From positions 1 to 15,569 of the forward strand of contig NZ_JAPJPF010000046.1 of the NCBI RefSeq assembly GCF_030825805.1: DNA of 15,569 bases. Direction: 5' to 3'. Within the stretch, counting starts at the first letter, position 1. Each line of letters begins with the position of its first letter. Source of the DNA: Streptococcus sp. (GTDB lineage: Bacteria > Bacillota > Bacilli > Lactobacillales > Streptococcaceae). The position numbers and the translations under genes were made by a program. Shown here one piece after another: positions 1 through 8,290 of this stretch. Below the pieces are notes generated by a model that was not told where the DNA came from, searched no databases, and saw only the letters and a list, made by a program, of their open reading frames with translations.

Positions 1-1013
1 TGGTCCCAGTACTGGAGTCTCTAGTGAATGCCCAATCGATTGAACCTTTCTTGCAAGAGTTAAATGAGCGAACCTTCGCCAAGTACAATGCCTTCACAGT
101 TGGGGAAGTGTTCAATGAAACCGACGAAGAATTGCATTTCTTCATTGGAAAAGACGGTGTCTTTTCTTCTATCTTTGACTTCAAGCAAACCTGCTTAGGG
201 CAGGAAGGAAAGGGCTGGTTTGACCATACTCTTCCAACAGCGGAAGAACTTAAGGAAAGTATTTTCCAAGCGCATGAGCGCGCAGATAGGATTGGTGTTC
301 TCTCGACCATCATCGAAAACCACGACGAACCTCGAGGGGTGTCCCATTATATCGCAGAAGGTCCAGTAAATGATACCAGTAAAAAAGCCCTGGGAACCAT
401 TCAGGTTTTGCGCAAGGGAATTCCGTTTATCTATCAAGGTCAAGAAATTGGAATGGAGAACCAAGTCTTTGAATCAGTGGAGGACTTTGATGATATTGCG
501 ACCATCAATGGCTACCACGTTGCTAAAGAAGCTGGTTTGAGTGAGGAAGAAGCCTTAGCAGCGATTGCCAACTATAGCCGAGACAATGCGCGGACACCGA
601 TGCAGTGGTCAGCGGAGCCAGGTCTGGGCTTTAGCGATGGACCAGCCTGGCTGATCAGTCCCAAACCAGATTATTCCATTAATGTGGAAGACCAGGAAAA
701 GGATCCAGATTCTATTTTGAATTATTACCGCCAGCTGACGGCCTTGTATCGCCATCCCCTCTATGGAAATACCATCCGGTTTGGAGATATGATCCCAGCT
801 TATCGGGACCGTGAAAACATCATCGCCTTCGAACGTCGTGGGGAGAAGCGTCTCTTAATTGTCAGCAATTTCCAAAATCGCCAAGCTAGCTTGGACTTGC
901 CAGCTCCGATTGAAACCGTCATTTTAAATAATGTCACGGGACTATTCCAAGAAGGAGCTCAAGTGTTAGAATTGGCCCCTTACCAAACCGTTGTATTGGA
1001 ATTAGCAGAATAG
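1..1013 (+). CDS. GH13 alpha-glucosidase (DexB / oligo-1,6-glucosidase type), 5' end outside window
   Basis: C-terminal two thirds of a cytoplasmic glycoside hydrolase family 13 enzyme that cleaves glucose from the ends of short alpha-glucans such as isomalto-oligosaccharides. The reading frame is open back to base 3, so the GTG at 24 is internal; about 336 residues are visible of a usual 530–550. Seen in sequence: the acid/base glutamate in TVGEVF, the region IV motif ENHDEPR with the transition-state aspartate, the DNARTPMQW block typical of the oligo-1,6-glucosidase group, and a C-terminal beta domain (LLIVSNFQN onward). The nucleophile aspartate and the following residue, which separates alpha-1,4 from alpha-1,6 specificity, lie before the window, so the exact substrate cannot be called. 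ENHDEPRGVS departs from the NNHD(L/Q)PR usual in DexB, so a related alpha-glucosidase is possible. Confidence 0.88.
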   Translation, partial: VPVLESLVNAQSIEPFLQELNERTFAKYNAFTVGEVFNETDEELHFFIGKDGVFSSIFDFKQTCLGQEGKGWFDHTLPTAEELKESIFQAHERADRIGVLSTIIENHDEPRGVSHYIAEGPVNDTSKKALGTIQVLRKGIPFIYQGQEIGMENQVFESVEDFDDIATINGYHVAKEAGLSEEEALAAIANYSRDNARTPMQWSAEPGLGFSDGPAWLISPKPDYSINVEDQEKDPDSILNYYRQLTALYRHPLYGNTIRFGDMIPAYRDRENIIAFERRGEKRLLIVSNFQNRQASLDLPAPIETVILNNVTGLFQEGAQVLELAPYQTVVLELAE

Positions 1014-1045
1014 AAAAGAACCTTCGCGTCTGCGAAGGTTCTTTT
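1014..1045. terminator. Bidirectional intrinsic terminator between converging genes
   Basis: A perfect 14-bp stem, AAAAGAACCTTCGC (1014–1027) against GCGAAGGTTCTTTT (1032–1045), with a four-base loop. The A-run on the left and T-run on the right provide a U-tract in both directions. It starts immediately after the alpha-glucosidase stop and lies just past the end of the opposing peptidase gene, so it can end both transcripts. Confidence 0.9.
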
Positions 1046-1072
1046 CATGTCGTCCAAGTCTAAAGCTGAATC

Positions 1073-4000
1073 TTATTCAACTTCCTTCTTTTTCAAGAGG
1101 AGGAAGCCTCCGCTAATGGCTAACAAGAAGCCTGAAAGAATGAAGTGCGCCGTTGTGTCTTCTCCAGTTTGTGGCAATTGTGCCTTGGATGGATTTTCTT
1201 GGAAGCTTTGTCCTACTTGGTAGCTAAGTGGATGAACGACACCAGATTCTTTTTCAACTTTAGGAGAAGCTGGTAAAGTAGTCTGAGACTGCTCTACTTT
1301 TTTCTGCTCTGCTTGATTGTAGATTGGGACTACCACCCGATCTGGTTCTTTGGCTGGTACGTAATCCATCAAGCTTGCCAACTTGCTGCCGAAGATCGCG
1401 TTGGTTACCCAGCGGAAGAAGTGGACAGGGTGTTGGCGATTGGTTGGATTTCCAGCATAGACAAAGAGTGGTTGGCCCAGAAGTTCTCCAGAGATGGCCA
1501 TGACCTTATTGGCTAGGACTTCATTTTTTGGCCACCAGCCTGCAATGTAGTAGTCACTTGAAGCGATACTCATCAAGGTCTTAAAGTTGCTTGGAACTTT
1601 TTCAATCCAGTTTCCTGAGTTGGAGTAGAAGAGAGCGTTCTTCTTGTAGCCACTGGTCAGTGGGTCTTGGTCATCGATGATGGCTTTCATCAAGCCCTCG
1701 TAGTCACTGCCACCTTTAAGTTTTTCAGCGTCAAAACCTGAAAGAACTCCCAATTTTTCCAGTTTCTGCATGGCTTCCCCGCCGATGACGAGAGTTGGTT
1801 TCTTGCCGAAGATGGAGGCATCAAAGCGATTGTTTTCAAGAACAATAACATCTGCTTCATCAGGAGTGTCGACGATTTGGAAACCTAATTTTTCAAGAAC
1901 CAGACTAGTATGAGCCGGTGCGTCTACTCCAGTCCAATCGTAGTGATAATTAGGCGAGTAGATTTTCAATGGTTTCAAGGTTGGACCGTTTGGTACCTTG
2001 TAGAGGGCTTCGCCGTAGATAGCATAGTTTGGAAGGAGCGATGCGAAGGTATCACGGTCAACGATGTAGCCATCATCTGTTAGGTAAACAGATTTGCCTT
2101 GGGAAATCGCCTTGTTTACTGCTTGAACAGCGCTGGCTGATGTATTAGCGATGACGTAGTAAGGTGCCTTTGGATCGATCTCAGAGGTTCTAGTCGCGCG
2201 AGTAGTTGTGACTTCTCCAAGTTTTCCAGCAAAGAGACCGTCCTTGAATACAGGTTCTGCCTTGAAGCCTTTCATATCAGGGAAGTTTACGAGAAGTTCC
2301 GCATACATGGCAGCCCAGGCGGATTCATTAGAACCTTTATAGAGAATATGGTTGGCATAGCCCCGTTTGGCTTGGGCCATATCAATGACTAAGTCCCCTT
2401 TTTTGTAGTTGGCTGTATCTTCTTTGAGTTCTTTAACGAGGACACCGTTTCGTTTGAAGTAGTTGATCATATTGAAGGCTTCTTGGGCGTCATTGTTCTT
2501 GTCGAGTCCCATTGGGATAACATAATAGTCAGGGAAGAATTTCGGACGACCATTCTTCATACGACCGACAACTTCACCAGTTGGTCCTACTAATTCATTT
2601 TCTGCTTTTGGATCTTCAATCTTGTTGAGACCACGTAAGTAGAAGTTGAGCCGCATCTCAAGGAGTTTGTCTGGATCTTGGTTGAGGAAGTCAATGCCGC
2701 CGAGGACAGCATTACGTCCAGCATAATAAGATTCCTGGTTGGATTCTGGTATTTCGATGGTGTGGCCCAAGATACCGTGGTAAACGGCATAGACACCTGT
2801 ATAACCAGAGAAGGAATCATCCCAGCCATCTCCCCAATCCAGTTTTGGAATGATGTAGCTGTCGTATTTGGAATTGGCAACCCCTGCGCGGCCCATATGG
2901 TGGGCATTTTCCAGCATGAGGTTGGACATGAGGTCGTATTCAAAGTTCGGATCATGTGGAGGTGTTGCAGGCTCAATCAAGAATTCTTTGACAAATCCAT
3001 GGATATCATAGAGAGCGATCGGATTCCATTTGTTGATCATTTGGATGACGGTGCGCACTTCTGGGTTGGTTTGGTAACTAGCATCCCGGTTTGGATCTAG
3101 TCCGTTGGCCAAGGCACGCAGGTTGAGAGCGTCCCCGTCAGGGTTTTCCGTGAAGTCAAACAAGAAGATAAATTTGTTTAAAAGAGTTGGGATGTCCAGA
3201 GTCACATTCTTGACGTTACCAGCTTCGTCTGTCGTTTTAAAAGTGACTTGATTTTCTGTAGCGAAGGTACGGAAGAGACCGGTGATGATGTCAATCCCAG
3301 GTTGTTCATCCGCATGCGTATTATGAACCAGGACAGGTAGTTTGTAATCCAAGGTCTTGTCCTTCAGAGCTGCCAACATCTCGCTTGGTTTGGTGAGGGC
3401 TTTTGGATTGGTAGATGAGAGGTAGTGGTCAATACTTGCTTGGTCCTTACTTATAATTCCCATCTTCATATCCCGTCCCTGGGCGCTCTTACCAAGAGTT
3501 TCAAGCTGAACTAGACGGTCCGTTTTGGCTTCTGCCTTTGTCTGCTCAATGGAAGCTAGCATTTCCTCGTGGGTATGGAAATCTTTATATGGACGGAAGG
3601 TTAGATTCTTGCGAATAGTCAGCCCAAGATCTGAACTAGTTCCGACTAAAGTATGCTCGCCAATATAGTTCCGATAGGTCCGACGGATATTATTAGGGCT
3701 CCGAAGGCTTAAATCTTCGCCAAAGAGTTCCTTGACCGTAAAGGTCAGATCCAAATCGTTTCCGTTTTTGTTCTCTTCAACTGTGATGAAGGGATCTTTG
3801 GACAGAGTTCCTGTCTCCATGTCCCAAGTTTTCCACTCTTCCAGTGGTTTGTCGTCCAAAGTCCAGCTAATCTTGCCAGCAGCCTGAGCTTGATCCTTAA
3901 CGGTATCCGTCAGCGTTCCTTTTTCAGACATGTAAACAGGACTGTCACTAAGGCTGATAGCTGGCTCTGCGTTTGCTGCTCGCTCTGTTCCTGTGTTTTC

Positions 4001-4312
4001 TGGCTTAGCACTAGGGCTAGTAGTGTCTGAAGCGGTAGGAGAGGCTTCAACTGGGCTAGAAGGATTAGTTGGAGCAGTCTCTGCAGGACTTGCAGTCGCT
4101 TCTGTTGCAGGAGCCGGACTGTTAGCCTCTGTGCTTGTTGCCGGGCTAGCGTTTGTTCCCTGTGGCTTGAGGACGTTTTCGACAGGTGCGGCAGGACTAG
4201 CTGTCTCAACAGTGTCCGCAGCAACTTGGCCTTGTGCGAGGAAGGCTAAAAGGACAGCGGTAGAGAGACTGAGTGCGTTTGTGTACAAACGCTTCTTATA
4301 AGAAGAATGCAT
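1073..4312 (-). CDS. LPXTG wall-anchored M14-family zinc metallocarboxypeptidase
   Basis: A 1079-residue secreted, sortase-anchored peptidase. Order of parts: signal peptide (residues 1–32, KKR then a hydrophobic core, cleavage near VAA-D); a Pro/Ala/Ser/Thr-rich stalk (about 36–118); an M14 domain (about 245–560); a long C-terminal region (about 600–1010); then LPQTG at 1046–1050, a hydrophobic span and KKKEVE. M14 residues visible: H333-A-D-E336 as first two zinc ligands, NPDG and DPNRD blocks (390–410), H438 in DIHGF as third ligand, and E520 in HTIEIPE as probable general base. The distal region has features (LVIGGEAM; FYAGWW-like and FVYAGNP segments) that suggest a glutamine-amidotransferase-like fold, which is inference. 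It should trim peptides or proteins outside the cell; substrate unknown. Start supported by AGGAGGTC at 4318–4325. Monocistronic, with catabolite control suggested by the cre site. Confidence 0.9.
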   Translation of the reverse strand: MHSSYKKRLYTNALSLSTAVLLAFLAQGQVAADTVETASPAAPVENVLKPQGTNASPATSTEANSPAPATEATASPAETAPTNPSSPVEASPTASDTTSPSAKPENTGTERAANAEPAISLSDSPVYMSEKGTLTDTVKDQAQAAGKISWTLDDKPLEEWKTWDMETGTLSKDPFITVEENKNGNDLDLTFTVKELFGEDLSLRSPNNIRRTYRNYIGEHTLVGTSSDLGLTIRKNLTFRPYKDFHTHEEMLASIEQTKAEAKTDRLVQLETLGKSAQGRDMKMGIISKDQASIDHYLSSTNPKALTKPSEMLAALKDKTLDYKLPVLVHNTHADEQPGIDIITGLFRTFATENQVTFKTTDEAGNVKNVTLDIPTLLNKFIFLFDFTENPDGDALNLRALANGLDPNRDASYQTNPEVRTVIQMINKWNPIALYDIHGFVKEFLIEPATPPHDPNFEYDLMSNLMLENAHHMGRAGVANSKYDSYIIPKLDWGDGWDDSFSGYTGVYAVYHGILGHTIEIPESNQESYYAGRNAVLGGIDFLNQDPDKLLEMRLNFYLRGLNKIEDPKAENELVGPTGEVVGRMKNGRPKFFPDYYVIPMGLDKNNDAQEAFNMINYFKRNGVLVKELKEDTANYKKGDLVIDMAQAKRGYANHILYKGSNESAWAAMYAELLVNFPDMKGFKAEPVFKDGLFAGKLGEVTTTRATRTSEIDPKAPYYVIANTSASAVQAVNKAISQGKSVYLTDDGYIVDRDTFASLLPNYAIYGEALYKVPNGPTLKPLKIYSPNYHYDWTGVDAPAHTSLVLEKLGFQIVDTPDEADVIVLENNRFDASIFGKKPTLVIGGEAMQKLEKLGVLSGFDAEKLKGGSDYEGLMKAIIDDQDPLTSGYKKNALFYSNSGNWIEKVPSNFKTLMSIASSDYYIAGWWPKNEVLANKVMAISGELLGQPLFVYAGNPTNRQHPVHFFRWVTNAIFGSKLASLMDYVPAKEPDRVVVPIYNQAEQKKVEQSQTTLPASPKVEKESGVVHPLSYQVGQSFQENPSKAQLPQTGEDTTAHFILSGFLLAISGGFLLLKKKEVE
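4275..4292. repeat. Dyad symmetry inside the signal-peptide codons of the M14 peptidase
   Basis: GCGTTTGT (4275–4282) and ACAAACGC (4285–4292) form 8-base inverted arms around two bases, starting about 20 bases inside the coding sequence. It could be a repressor site or mRNA hairpin, or simply chance in Leu-Tyr-Thr-Asn-Ala codons. Confidence 0.35.
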
Positions 4313-4350
4313 AAAGAGACCTCCTTTGTTCTTTGCATGTATGCACCTCT

Positions 4351-4379
4351 ATCATAACACTTTATGACAGCGCTTTCAA
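4351..4379 (-). promoter_or_regulatory. SigA promoter of the M14 peptidase gene with overlapping cre (CcpA) site
   Basis: On the minus strand the -35 TTGAAA (4379–4374) and -10 TATGAT (4356–4351) are 17 bases apart. TGAAAGCGCTGTCA (4378–4365) fits the catabolite-responsive consensus TGWAANCGNTNWCA at every position and overlaps the -35 by five bases. A bound CcpA would block RNA polymerase, so repression in rapidly used sugar is expected. Confidence 0.82.
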
Positions 4380-4424
4380 TATATATGGAAGTTTTTCTCT
4401 TGAAATTCGTTACAGATTGATGGC

Positions 4425-4459
4425 AAAGAAAAAGAGCTGGGAAAATCTTCCCAGTCTCT
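4425..4459 (-). terminator. Intrinsic terminator of the aromatic-acid-exporter-family gene
   Basis: CTGGGAA (4437–4443) and TTCCCAG (4448–4454) pair around a four-base loop and can extend through flanking AGAG/CTCT with a bulge. Read on the minus strand the stem is followed by CTCTTTTTCTTT, a T-rich tract. It lies 16 bases past the stop of the minus-strand gene ending at 4470. Confidence 0.75.
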
Positions 4460-4469
4460 AAAGAAGGGT

Positions 4470-5435
4470 TTATGCTTGCAGTTCCTCCTGGTAATTTTGA
4501 TAGAATTCCACCTTGATGGAGATGAAGGTTTCAAGGTCTCTGAGGAGTTGCAAAAGGGTCGCTCGGGTTTCAAATTCTTGACGTGATCGAGGAAGAGGTC
4601 GCTCACGAAAGACTGCTAGATAGCGGTTGATTTCGTCAAGTAGGAATTGGGCTGGATTTTCTTGACTGAGCTGGCTGGCTGTTTTAGCAAAGAGTTGGGC
4701 CAAAATAAGACTCTCGCTCGCAGCTAATTGGCAGTTGTTTACATTATTGGCCATGTCCCGCAGGATATTATTTTGGCGCTTGCGCATCTCAAAATAGTGG
4801 ATATGGTAGTTGGTCTGATGGAAGAGGTGGTTGGAATGGTCTAAATAGACTAGATCGAGAGCTTCTTTTAAGATGGTATCTAGCTCACGAATCAAGCTAG
4901 CATCGTTGCTCCCGTCTCCTTTTCCTAGAAACTCTGCAAAACGATAGAGAATCTTTTTGAGTTGCTCTTCGACAATTTCATGATAGCGATCAATTTCTTC
5001 CTGTCGAGAAGGCATATAGAGATTGGCTAGGAGGGCAAAGCTGGTTCCGATTAGAAAAATAGCCACTTCATTTCCCAATAAAGAAAGGGAAGTGGATTTT
5101 TCTAGCAGGAGATGGGTAACCAGGACAGAGCTGGGCGTGATACCAATTTCCCAGCCTTGTAGGAAAGCAAGGGGGACATAGGTGGCCAGATAAAAACCAA
5201 GGGCCCAGAGATTGAAGCCGAGAATCTGAAAGGCTAAGCTTCCAAGGAGGAGAGCAAGAAGCATGGACATGAAGCGATTATAGGCTAGTTTGGCGGTGCT
5301 TCGACGGGTATCGCTAATGCTGAGAATGGCAATAATCCCCGCAGAGGTGGCGTAGGACAGACCCAAAAACTCTGCAAGCAAGATGGCCAAACAGGTGGCG
5401 AGAATCATCTTGATGGTTCGGTGAATAAGTGGCAT
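4470..5435 (-). CDS. Aromatic acid exporter family membrane protein (ArAE_1 / FUSC-like, formerly DUF939)
   Basis: A 321-residue membrane protein. The N-terminal half (about residues 7–145) has several hydrophobic stretches consistent with roughly four to six membrane segments, including ILATCLAILLAEFLGL and VAIFLIGTSFALLANLY. The C-terminal half (about 150–321) is hydrophilic, helical and charged (HEIVEEQLKKILYRFAEFLG), a cytoplasmic domain. SISDTRRSTAKLAYNR after the second segment is typical of this family in Firmicutes. Relatives are annotated as putative exporters of aromatic acids, but transport has not been shown for the streptococcal type, so the substrate is open. It has its own promoter facing rlmB and its own terminator, so it is probably monocistronic. 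RBS AAAGGAAAG sits just upstream of the ATG. Confidence 0.82.
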   Translation of the reverse strand: MPLIHRTIKMILATCLAILLAEFLGLSYATSAGIIAILSISDTRRSTAKLAYNRFMSMLLALLLGSLAFQILGFNLWALGFYLATYVPLAFLQGWEIGITPSSVLVTHLLLEKSTSLSLLGNEVAIFLIGTSFALLANLYMPSRQEEIDRYHEIVEEQLKKILYRFAEFLGKGDGSNDASLIRELDTILKEALDLVYLDHSNHLFHQTNYHIHYFEMRKRQNNILRDMANNVNNCQLAASESLILAQLFAKTASQLSQENPAQFLLDEINRYLAVFRERPLPRSRQEFETRATLLQLLRDLETFISIKVEFYQNYQEELQA

Positions 5436-5469
5436 AATGCTGATTCTTTCCTTTTTCTAAACTAGTTTC

Positions 5470-5480
5470 ATTATACCACA
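5470..5480 (-). promoter_or_regulatory. Extended -10 promoter for the aromatic-acid-exporter-family gene
   Basis: On the minus strand TGGTATAAT (5478–5470) is a perfect -10 with the TGn extension. The -35 is weak: GAAGTA at 17 bases or TTGAAG at 19 bases. This is the pattern of an extended -10 promoter that needs little -35 contact. Confidence 0.7.
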
Positions 5481-5503
5481 AGCAAAGTGCCCTACTTCAA
5501 ATG

Positions 5504-5533
5504 TTTCACCAGATATGGCAATTGTGTTATACT
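5504..5533 (+). promoter_or_regulatory. Extended -10 promoter of rlmB, abutting its start codon
   Basis: TGTTATACT (5525–5533) is an extended -10; TTTCAC (5504–5509) is a possible -35 at 18 bases. Only six bases separate the -10 from the ATG at 5540, so transcription should begin at or next to the start codon. No Shine–Dalgarno sequence is present, which implies a leaderless message. Confidence 0.68.
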
Positions 5534-5539
5534 AGTTTC

Positions 5540-6268
5540 ATGGAAAAAAATGATATTGTTTATGGCGTTCATGCCGTTACAGAAGCACTAGTCGCAAATA
5601 CAGGAAATAAATTGTATATCCAGGATGATTTGCGTGGAAAAAATGTAGAAAAAATCAAAGATCTGGCAGCGGAAAAAAAGGTCTCCATTTCTTGGACCCC
5701 TAAGAAAACCTTGCAAGAAATGACAGAAGGGGCTGTCCACCAAGGTTTTGTCTTACGGGTTTCGGAATTTGCCTATACAGATTTGAGTGAAATCTTGACT
5801 CAGGCAGTCGATCAAGACAATCCTTTGCTCTTGATTTTGGATGGCTTGACCGATCCGCATAACTTGGGATCCATCCTGCGAACAGCCGATGCTACTCAGG
5901 TAGCGGGAGTCATCATTCCCAAGCACCGTGCTGTTGGAGTGACCCCTGTTGTTGCCAAGACCTCAACTGGAGCAGTGGAGCATGTTCCCATTGCCCGAGT
6001 GACCAACCTTAGCCAAACCTTGGACAAGCTCAAAGAAGCAGGTTTTTGGATCTTTGGAACCGATATGAACGGGACGCCTTCTCACAAATGGAATACCAGT
6101 GGGAAGCTCGCCCTCATTATTGGCAACGAAGGCAAGGGCATTTCGGCCAATATTAAAAAGCAAGTGGATGAAATGATTACTATTCCCATGCAGGGACATG
6201 TGCAAAGTTTGAATGCCAGTGTCGCAGCAGCAATCCTTATGTATGAGGTCTTTCGCAATAAATTATAA
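5540..6268 (+). CDS. rlmB: 23S rRNA (guanosine-2'-O-)-methyltransferase RlmB (SpoU/TrmH family)
   Basis: A 242-residue SPOUT-class enzyme that puts a 2'-O-methyl group on a guanosine of 23S rRNA using S-adenosylmethionine (G2251 in E. coli numbering; assignment in streptococci is by family). Substrate-binding N-terminal domain at 1–75. SpoU motif 1 is DGLTDPHNLGSILRTADA (101–118) with the conserved N108 and R114; motif 2 is LIIGNEGKGIS (192–202); motif 3 is IPMQGHVQSLNASVAAA (215–231), whose knot binds the cofactor. I prefer ATG 5540 (MEKNDIVYGVHAV), because that is where RlmB homologs begin and because the in-frame ATG at 5501 precedes the promoter -10. It is followed after 29 bases by the NYN nuclease gene, the same order as yacO–yacP in Bacillus. 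Confidence 0.93.
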   Translation: MEKNDIVYGVHAVTEALVANTGNKLYIQDDLRGKNVEKIKDLAAEKKVSISWTPKKTLQEMTEGAVHQGFVLRVSEFAYTDLSEILTQAVDQDNPLLLILDGLTDPHNLGSILRTADATQVAGVIIPKHRAVGVTPVVAKTSTGAVEHVPIARVTNLSQTLDKLKEAGFWIFGTDMNGTPSHKWNTSGKLALIIGNEGKGISANIKKQVDEMITIPMQGHVQSLNASVAAAILMYEVFRNKL

Positions 6269-6297
6269 TAGAAGAAATCAGAGGAAGGAGGCAATCC

Positions 6298-6813
6298 ATG
6301 AAAGAAAAGATTTTGTTAGTGGACGGCTACAACATGATTGCCTTCTGGCAGGAGACCCGTCAGCTCTTTAAGAAGAGTGAGCTCGATGCTGCACGAACGA
6401 TCCTCCTAGAGAAGCTAAGTCACTATGCTAGCTTTGAAGGCATTCGCGTGATTTGTGTCTTTGATGCCCAATACATGCCAGGGATTCGCCAGACCTATGA
6501 AGAATTTCAGGTCCAAGTGGTCTTCACTGCAGAGGAGGAGACCGCCGATGACTACATTGAACAGTTGGCAGCAGAGCTCAATACACCCCTCCACCAAGTA
6601 TCAGTCGCGACGAGTGACTTGAATGAGCAATGGACGGTCTTTGCTCAAGGAGCGCTCCGTGTTTCAGCGCGGGAGTTGGAGAAACGGGTTGCTGTTGTCA
6701 AAGCCGACTTGAACCAGGCGCGAGGAGCCGTCAACGATCAAAAACCACCGATACGGCCTTTTGACCAAGAGGGCCTACGTCAACTACAAAAAGAGATGGG
6801 AGCAAGTAAATGA
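6298..6813 (+). CDS. yacP: NYN-domain ribonuclease, YacP/Rae1 family
   Basis: A 171-residue PIN-like NYN-domain protein. The acidic pocket is visible: D9 in LLVDGYN, D56 in VFDAQ, D84/D85 in TADDYIE and D107 in TSDLNEQ. A basic C-terminal tail follows (about 125–171). The Bacillus ortholog Rae1 is a ribosome-associated endonuclease that cuts certain mRNAs in the ribosomal A site; the same role is inferred here. Preceded by a strong GGAAGGAGG site. The gene follows rlmB by 29 bases and overlaps the DegV gene by four bases (ATGA), so the three are probably cotranscribed and partly translationally coupled. Length and motif order are normal for the family. Confidence 0.88.
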   Translation: MKEKILLVDGYNMIAFWQETRQLFKKSELDAARTILLEKLSHYASFEGIRVICVFDAQYMPGIRQTYEEFQVQVVFTAEEETADDYIEQLAAELNTPLHQVSVATSDLNEQWTVFAQGALRVSARELEKRVAVVKADLNQARGAVNDQKPPIRPFDQEGLRQLQKEMGASK

Positions 6814-7673
6814 CCTTTAAAATTTTAACAGATTCAACTGCAGATTTAGATGAAACATGGGCAAAGGAGCATGATGTAGAAATCGTCGGTTTGTCGATCC
6901 AAATTGATGGGACTCATTATGAGACAGTAGGTCCAGACAAACTCACCAGCCCCCAATTATTAGCAGAGATGCAAAAGGGTGCTAAACCAACGACCAGTCA
7001 GGTCAATGTTGGACAGTTCCAAGAGATTTTCAAAGGCTACGCTCAACGCAAGGAAGATCTCCTTTATATCGCCTTTTCTTCAGTTTTGTCAGGGACCTAC
7101 CAGAGTGCGGTCATGGCAAGAGACTTGGTCCTTGAAGACTACCCGGAAGCTGTCATCGAAATCATCGATCCAAAAGCTGCAGGGATTGGAGAAGGCTACT
7201 TGTCTATGCTAGCAGTTGAGGCGCGTGATACCGGTAAGAGTTTGGATCAAGTTAAGGAAGAACTGCTGGAAATCGCTCCTAAGTTGCGGACCTATTTCTT
7301 GGTGGATGATCTCTACCATCTTATGCGCGGGGGACGCCTCTCTAAGAGTTCAGCCATCGTCGGAAGTTTGGTCAATATCAAACCCCTTCTTTGGATTGAT
7401 GAAGAAGGCAAGTTAGCTCCTATCGCTAAGGTACGTGGACGTAAAAAAGCTATGCGGGAAATGCTTTCTCTGATCCAGGAAGATATCGGTCACAGCACAG
7501 CCTTGGTTTCCTATACAGATGATTTGGCAGGAGCAGAGGAGCTCAAGGATCAATTGTTGGAGAATCCAGCTATCTCCCAAGTCTTGATCATGCCACTAGG
7601 TCCCGTCATTGCTGCTCACGTCGGTCCTAATTCTCTCATCGGCTTTGTTATAGGAAAAGAAAATCGCAAATAA
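6810..7673 (+). CDS. DegV-family fatty-acid-binding protein (FakB-like)
   Basis: A 287-residue DegV fold protein that holds a fatty acid in a buried tunnel. In Gram-positive bacteria such proteins (FakB) present exogenous fatty acids to the kinase FakA. Family motifs visible: DSTADLDE near the N-terminus, [21 protein letters not shown], the [15 protein letters not shown] segment and [12 protein letters not shown] at the C-terminus. Streptococci carry several paralogs with different acyl preferences; which one this is cannot be read from sequence. The start ATG overlaps the yacP stop, with GATGGGAG upstream as the ribosome site. No clear hairpin terminator follows; the rplM promoter begins 14 bases later. 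Confidence 0.9.
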   Translation: MTFKILTDSTADLDETWAKEHDVEIVGLSIQIDGTHYETVGPDKLTSPQLLAEMQKGAKPTTSQVNVGQFQEIFKGYAQRKEDLLYIAFSSVLSGTYQSAVMARDLVLEDYPEAVIEIIDPKAAGIGEGYLSMLAVEARDTGKSLDQVKEELLEIAPKLRTYFLVDDLYHLMRGGRLSKSSAIVGSLVNIKPLLWIDEEGKLAPIAKVRGRKKAMREMLSLIQEDIGHSTALVSYTDDLAGAEELKDQLLENPAISQVLIMPLGPVIAAHVGPNSLIGFVIGKENRK

Positions 7674-7686
7674 TTTTTTAAATTGG

Positions 7687-7716
7687 TTGACTTTTATCTT
7701 AAAAATTTGATACAAT
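7687..7716 (+). promoter_or_regulatory. SigA promoter of the rplM–rpsI operon
   Basis: -35 TTGACT (7687–7692), 18-base spacer, -10 TACAAT (7711–7716) with TGA directly before it as a TGn extension. Transcription would start near 7722, at the beginning of the folded leader. Confidence 0.8.
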
Positions 7717-7720
7717 AGTA

Positions 7721-7825
7721 GGCGGTATTGTTTACCCCATTTGTAAGGCCCCGGAACCTTTCAAATAACTTGCGGACCGGAACATCCGCCCTGTAAACAA
7801 AAACGACATTCATATAGGAGAAATC
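7721..7825 (+). ncRNA. L13-type ribosomal protein leader
   Basis: The untranslated leader of about 100 bases folds. TTGTTTAC (7728–7735) pairs perfectly with GTAAACAA (7793–7800) as a closing stem, and inside it GCGGA (7772–7776) pairs with TCCGC (7785–7789). Firmicute rplM operons carry a conserved L13 leader thought to let the ribosomal protein repress its own synthesis; position and architecture fit, but I judged the match by eye. AGGAG before the rplM ATG lies outside the closing stem. Confidence 0.72.
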
Positions 7826-8272
7826 ATGAACAAAACTACATTCATGGCTAAACCAGGCCAAGTAGAACGCAAATGGTACGTTGTTGACGCAACTGATGTA
7901 CCTCTTGGACGCCTTTCAGCAGTTGTTGCTAGCGTGCTTCGCGGAAAAAACAAACCAACATTCACACCTCACACTGATACAGGTGACTTCGTAATCGTTA
8001 TCAATGCTGAAAAAGTTAAATTGACTGGTAAAAAAGCAACTGATAAGATCTACTACACTCACTCAAACCACCCAGGTGGATTGAAATCAATCTCTGCTGG
8101 TGAACTTCGTTCTAAAAATGCAGTTCGTTTGATTGAGAAATCAGTTAAAGGTATGCTTCCACACAATACTCTTGGCCGCGCTCAAGGTATGAAATTGAAA
8201 GTATTCGTTGGAGCTGAGCACACTCACGCTGCACAACAACCAGAAGTTCTTGATATTTCAGGACTTATCTAA
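7826..8272 (+). CDS. rplM: 50S ribosomal protein L13
   Basis: A 148-residue L13, full length. Typical blocks: [34 protein letters not shown] near the N-terminus, [18 protein letters not shown], the [10 protein letters not shown] loop and [20 protein letters not shown]. It binds 23S rRNA early in 50S assembly. First gene of the two-gene operon with rpsI, 18 bases before it, with a folded leader upstream that suggests autoregulation. Codons are strongly biased, as expected for a highly expressed gene. Confidence 0.98.
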   Translation: MNKTTFMAKPGQVERKWYVVDATDVPLGRLSAVVASVLRGKNKPTFTPHTDTGDFVIVINAEKVKLTGKKATDKIYYTHSNHPGGLKSISAGELRSKNAVRLIEKSVKGMLPHNTLGRAQGMKLKVFVGAEHTHAAQQPEVLDISGLI

Positions 8273-8290
8273 GGAAAGGAACAATAAAGT

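Noticed and set aside
2678..3100. 140-codon plus-strand frame inside the M14 peptidase
   Set aside because: It is antisense to well-conserved peptidase codons, with no ribosome site and no recognisable domain.
3910..4301. Frames on both strands in the 5' part of the peptidase gene
   Set aside because: They arise from the repetitive Pro/Ala/Ser/Thr codons of the stalk; composition is Leu/Gln- or Ala/Val-biased nonsense.
5501..5539. Upstream in-frame ATG giving a 255-residue RlmB
   Set aside because: The added 13 codons contain the promoter -10, no ribosome site precedes them, and RlmB homologs begin at the internal ATG.
7674..7686. Terminator directly after the DegV gene
   Set aside because: There is a T-run but no stem before it.
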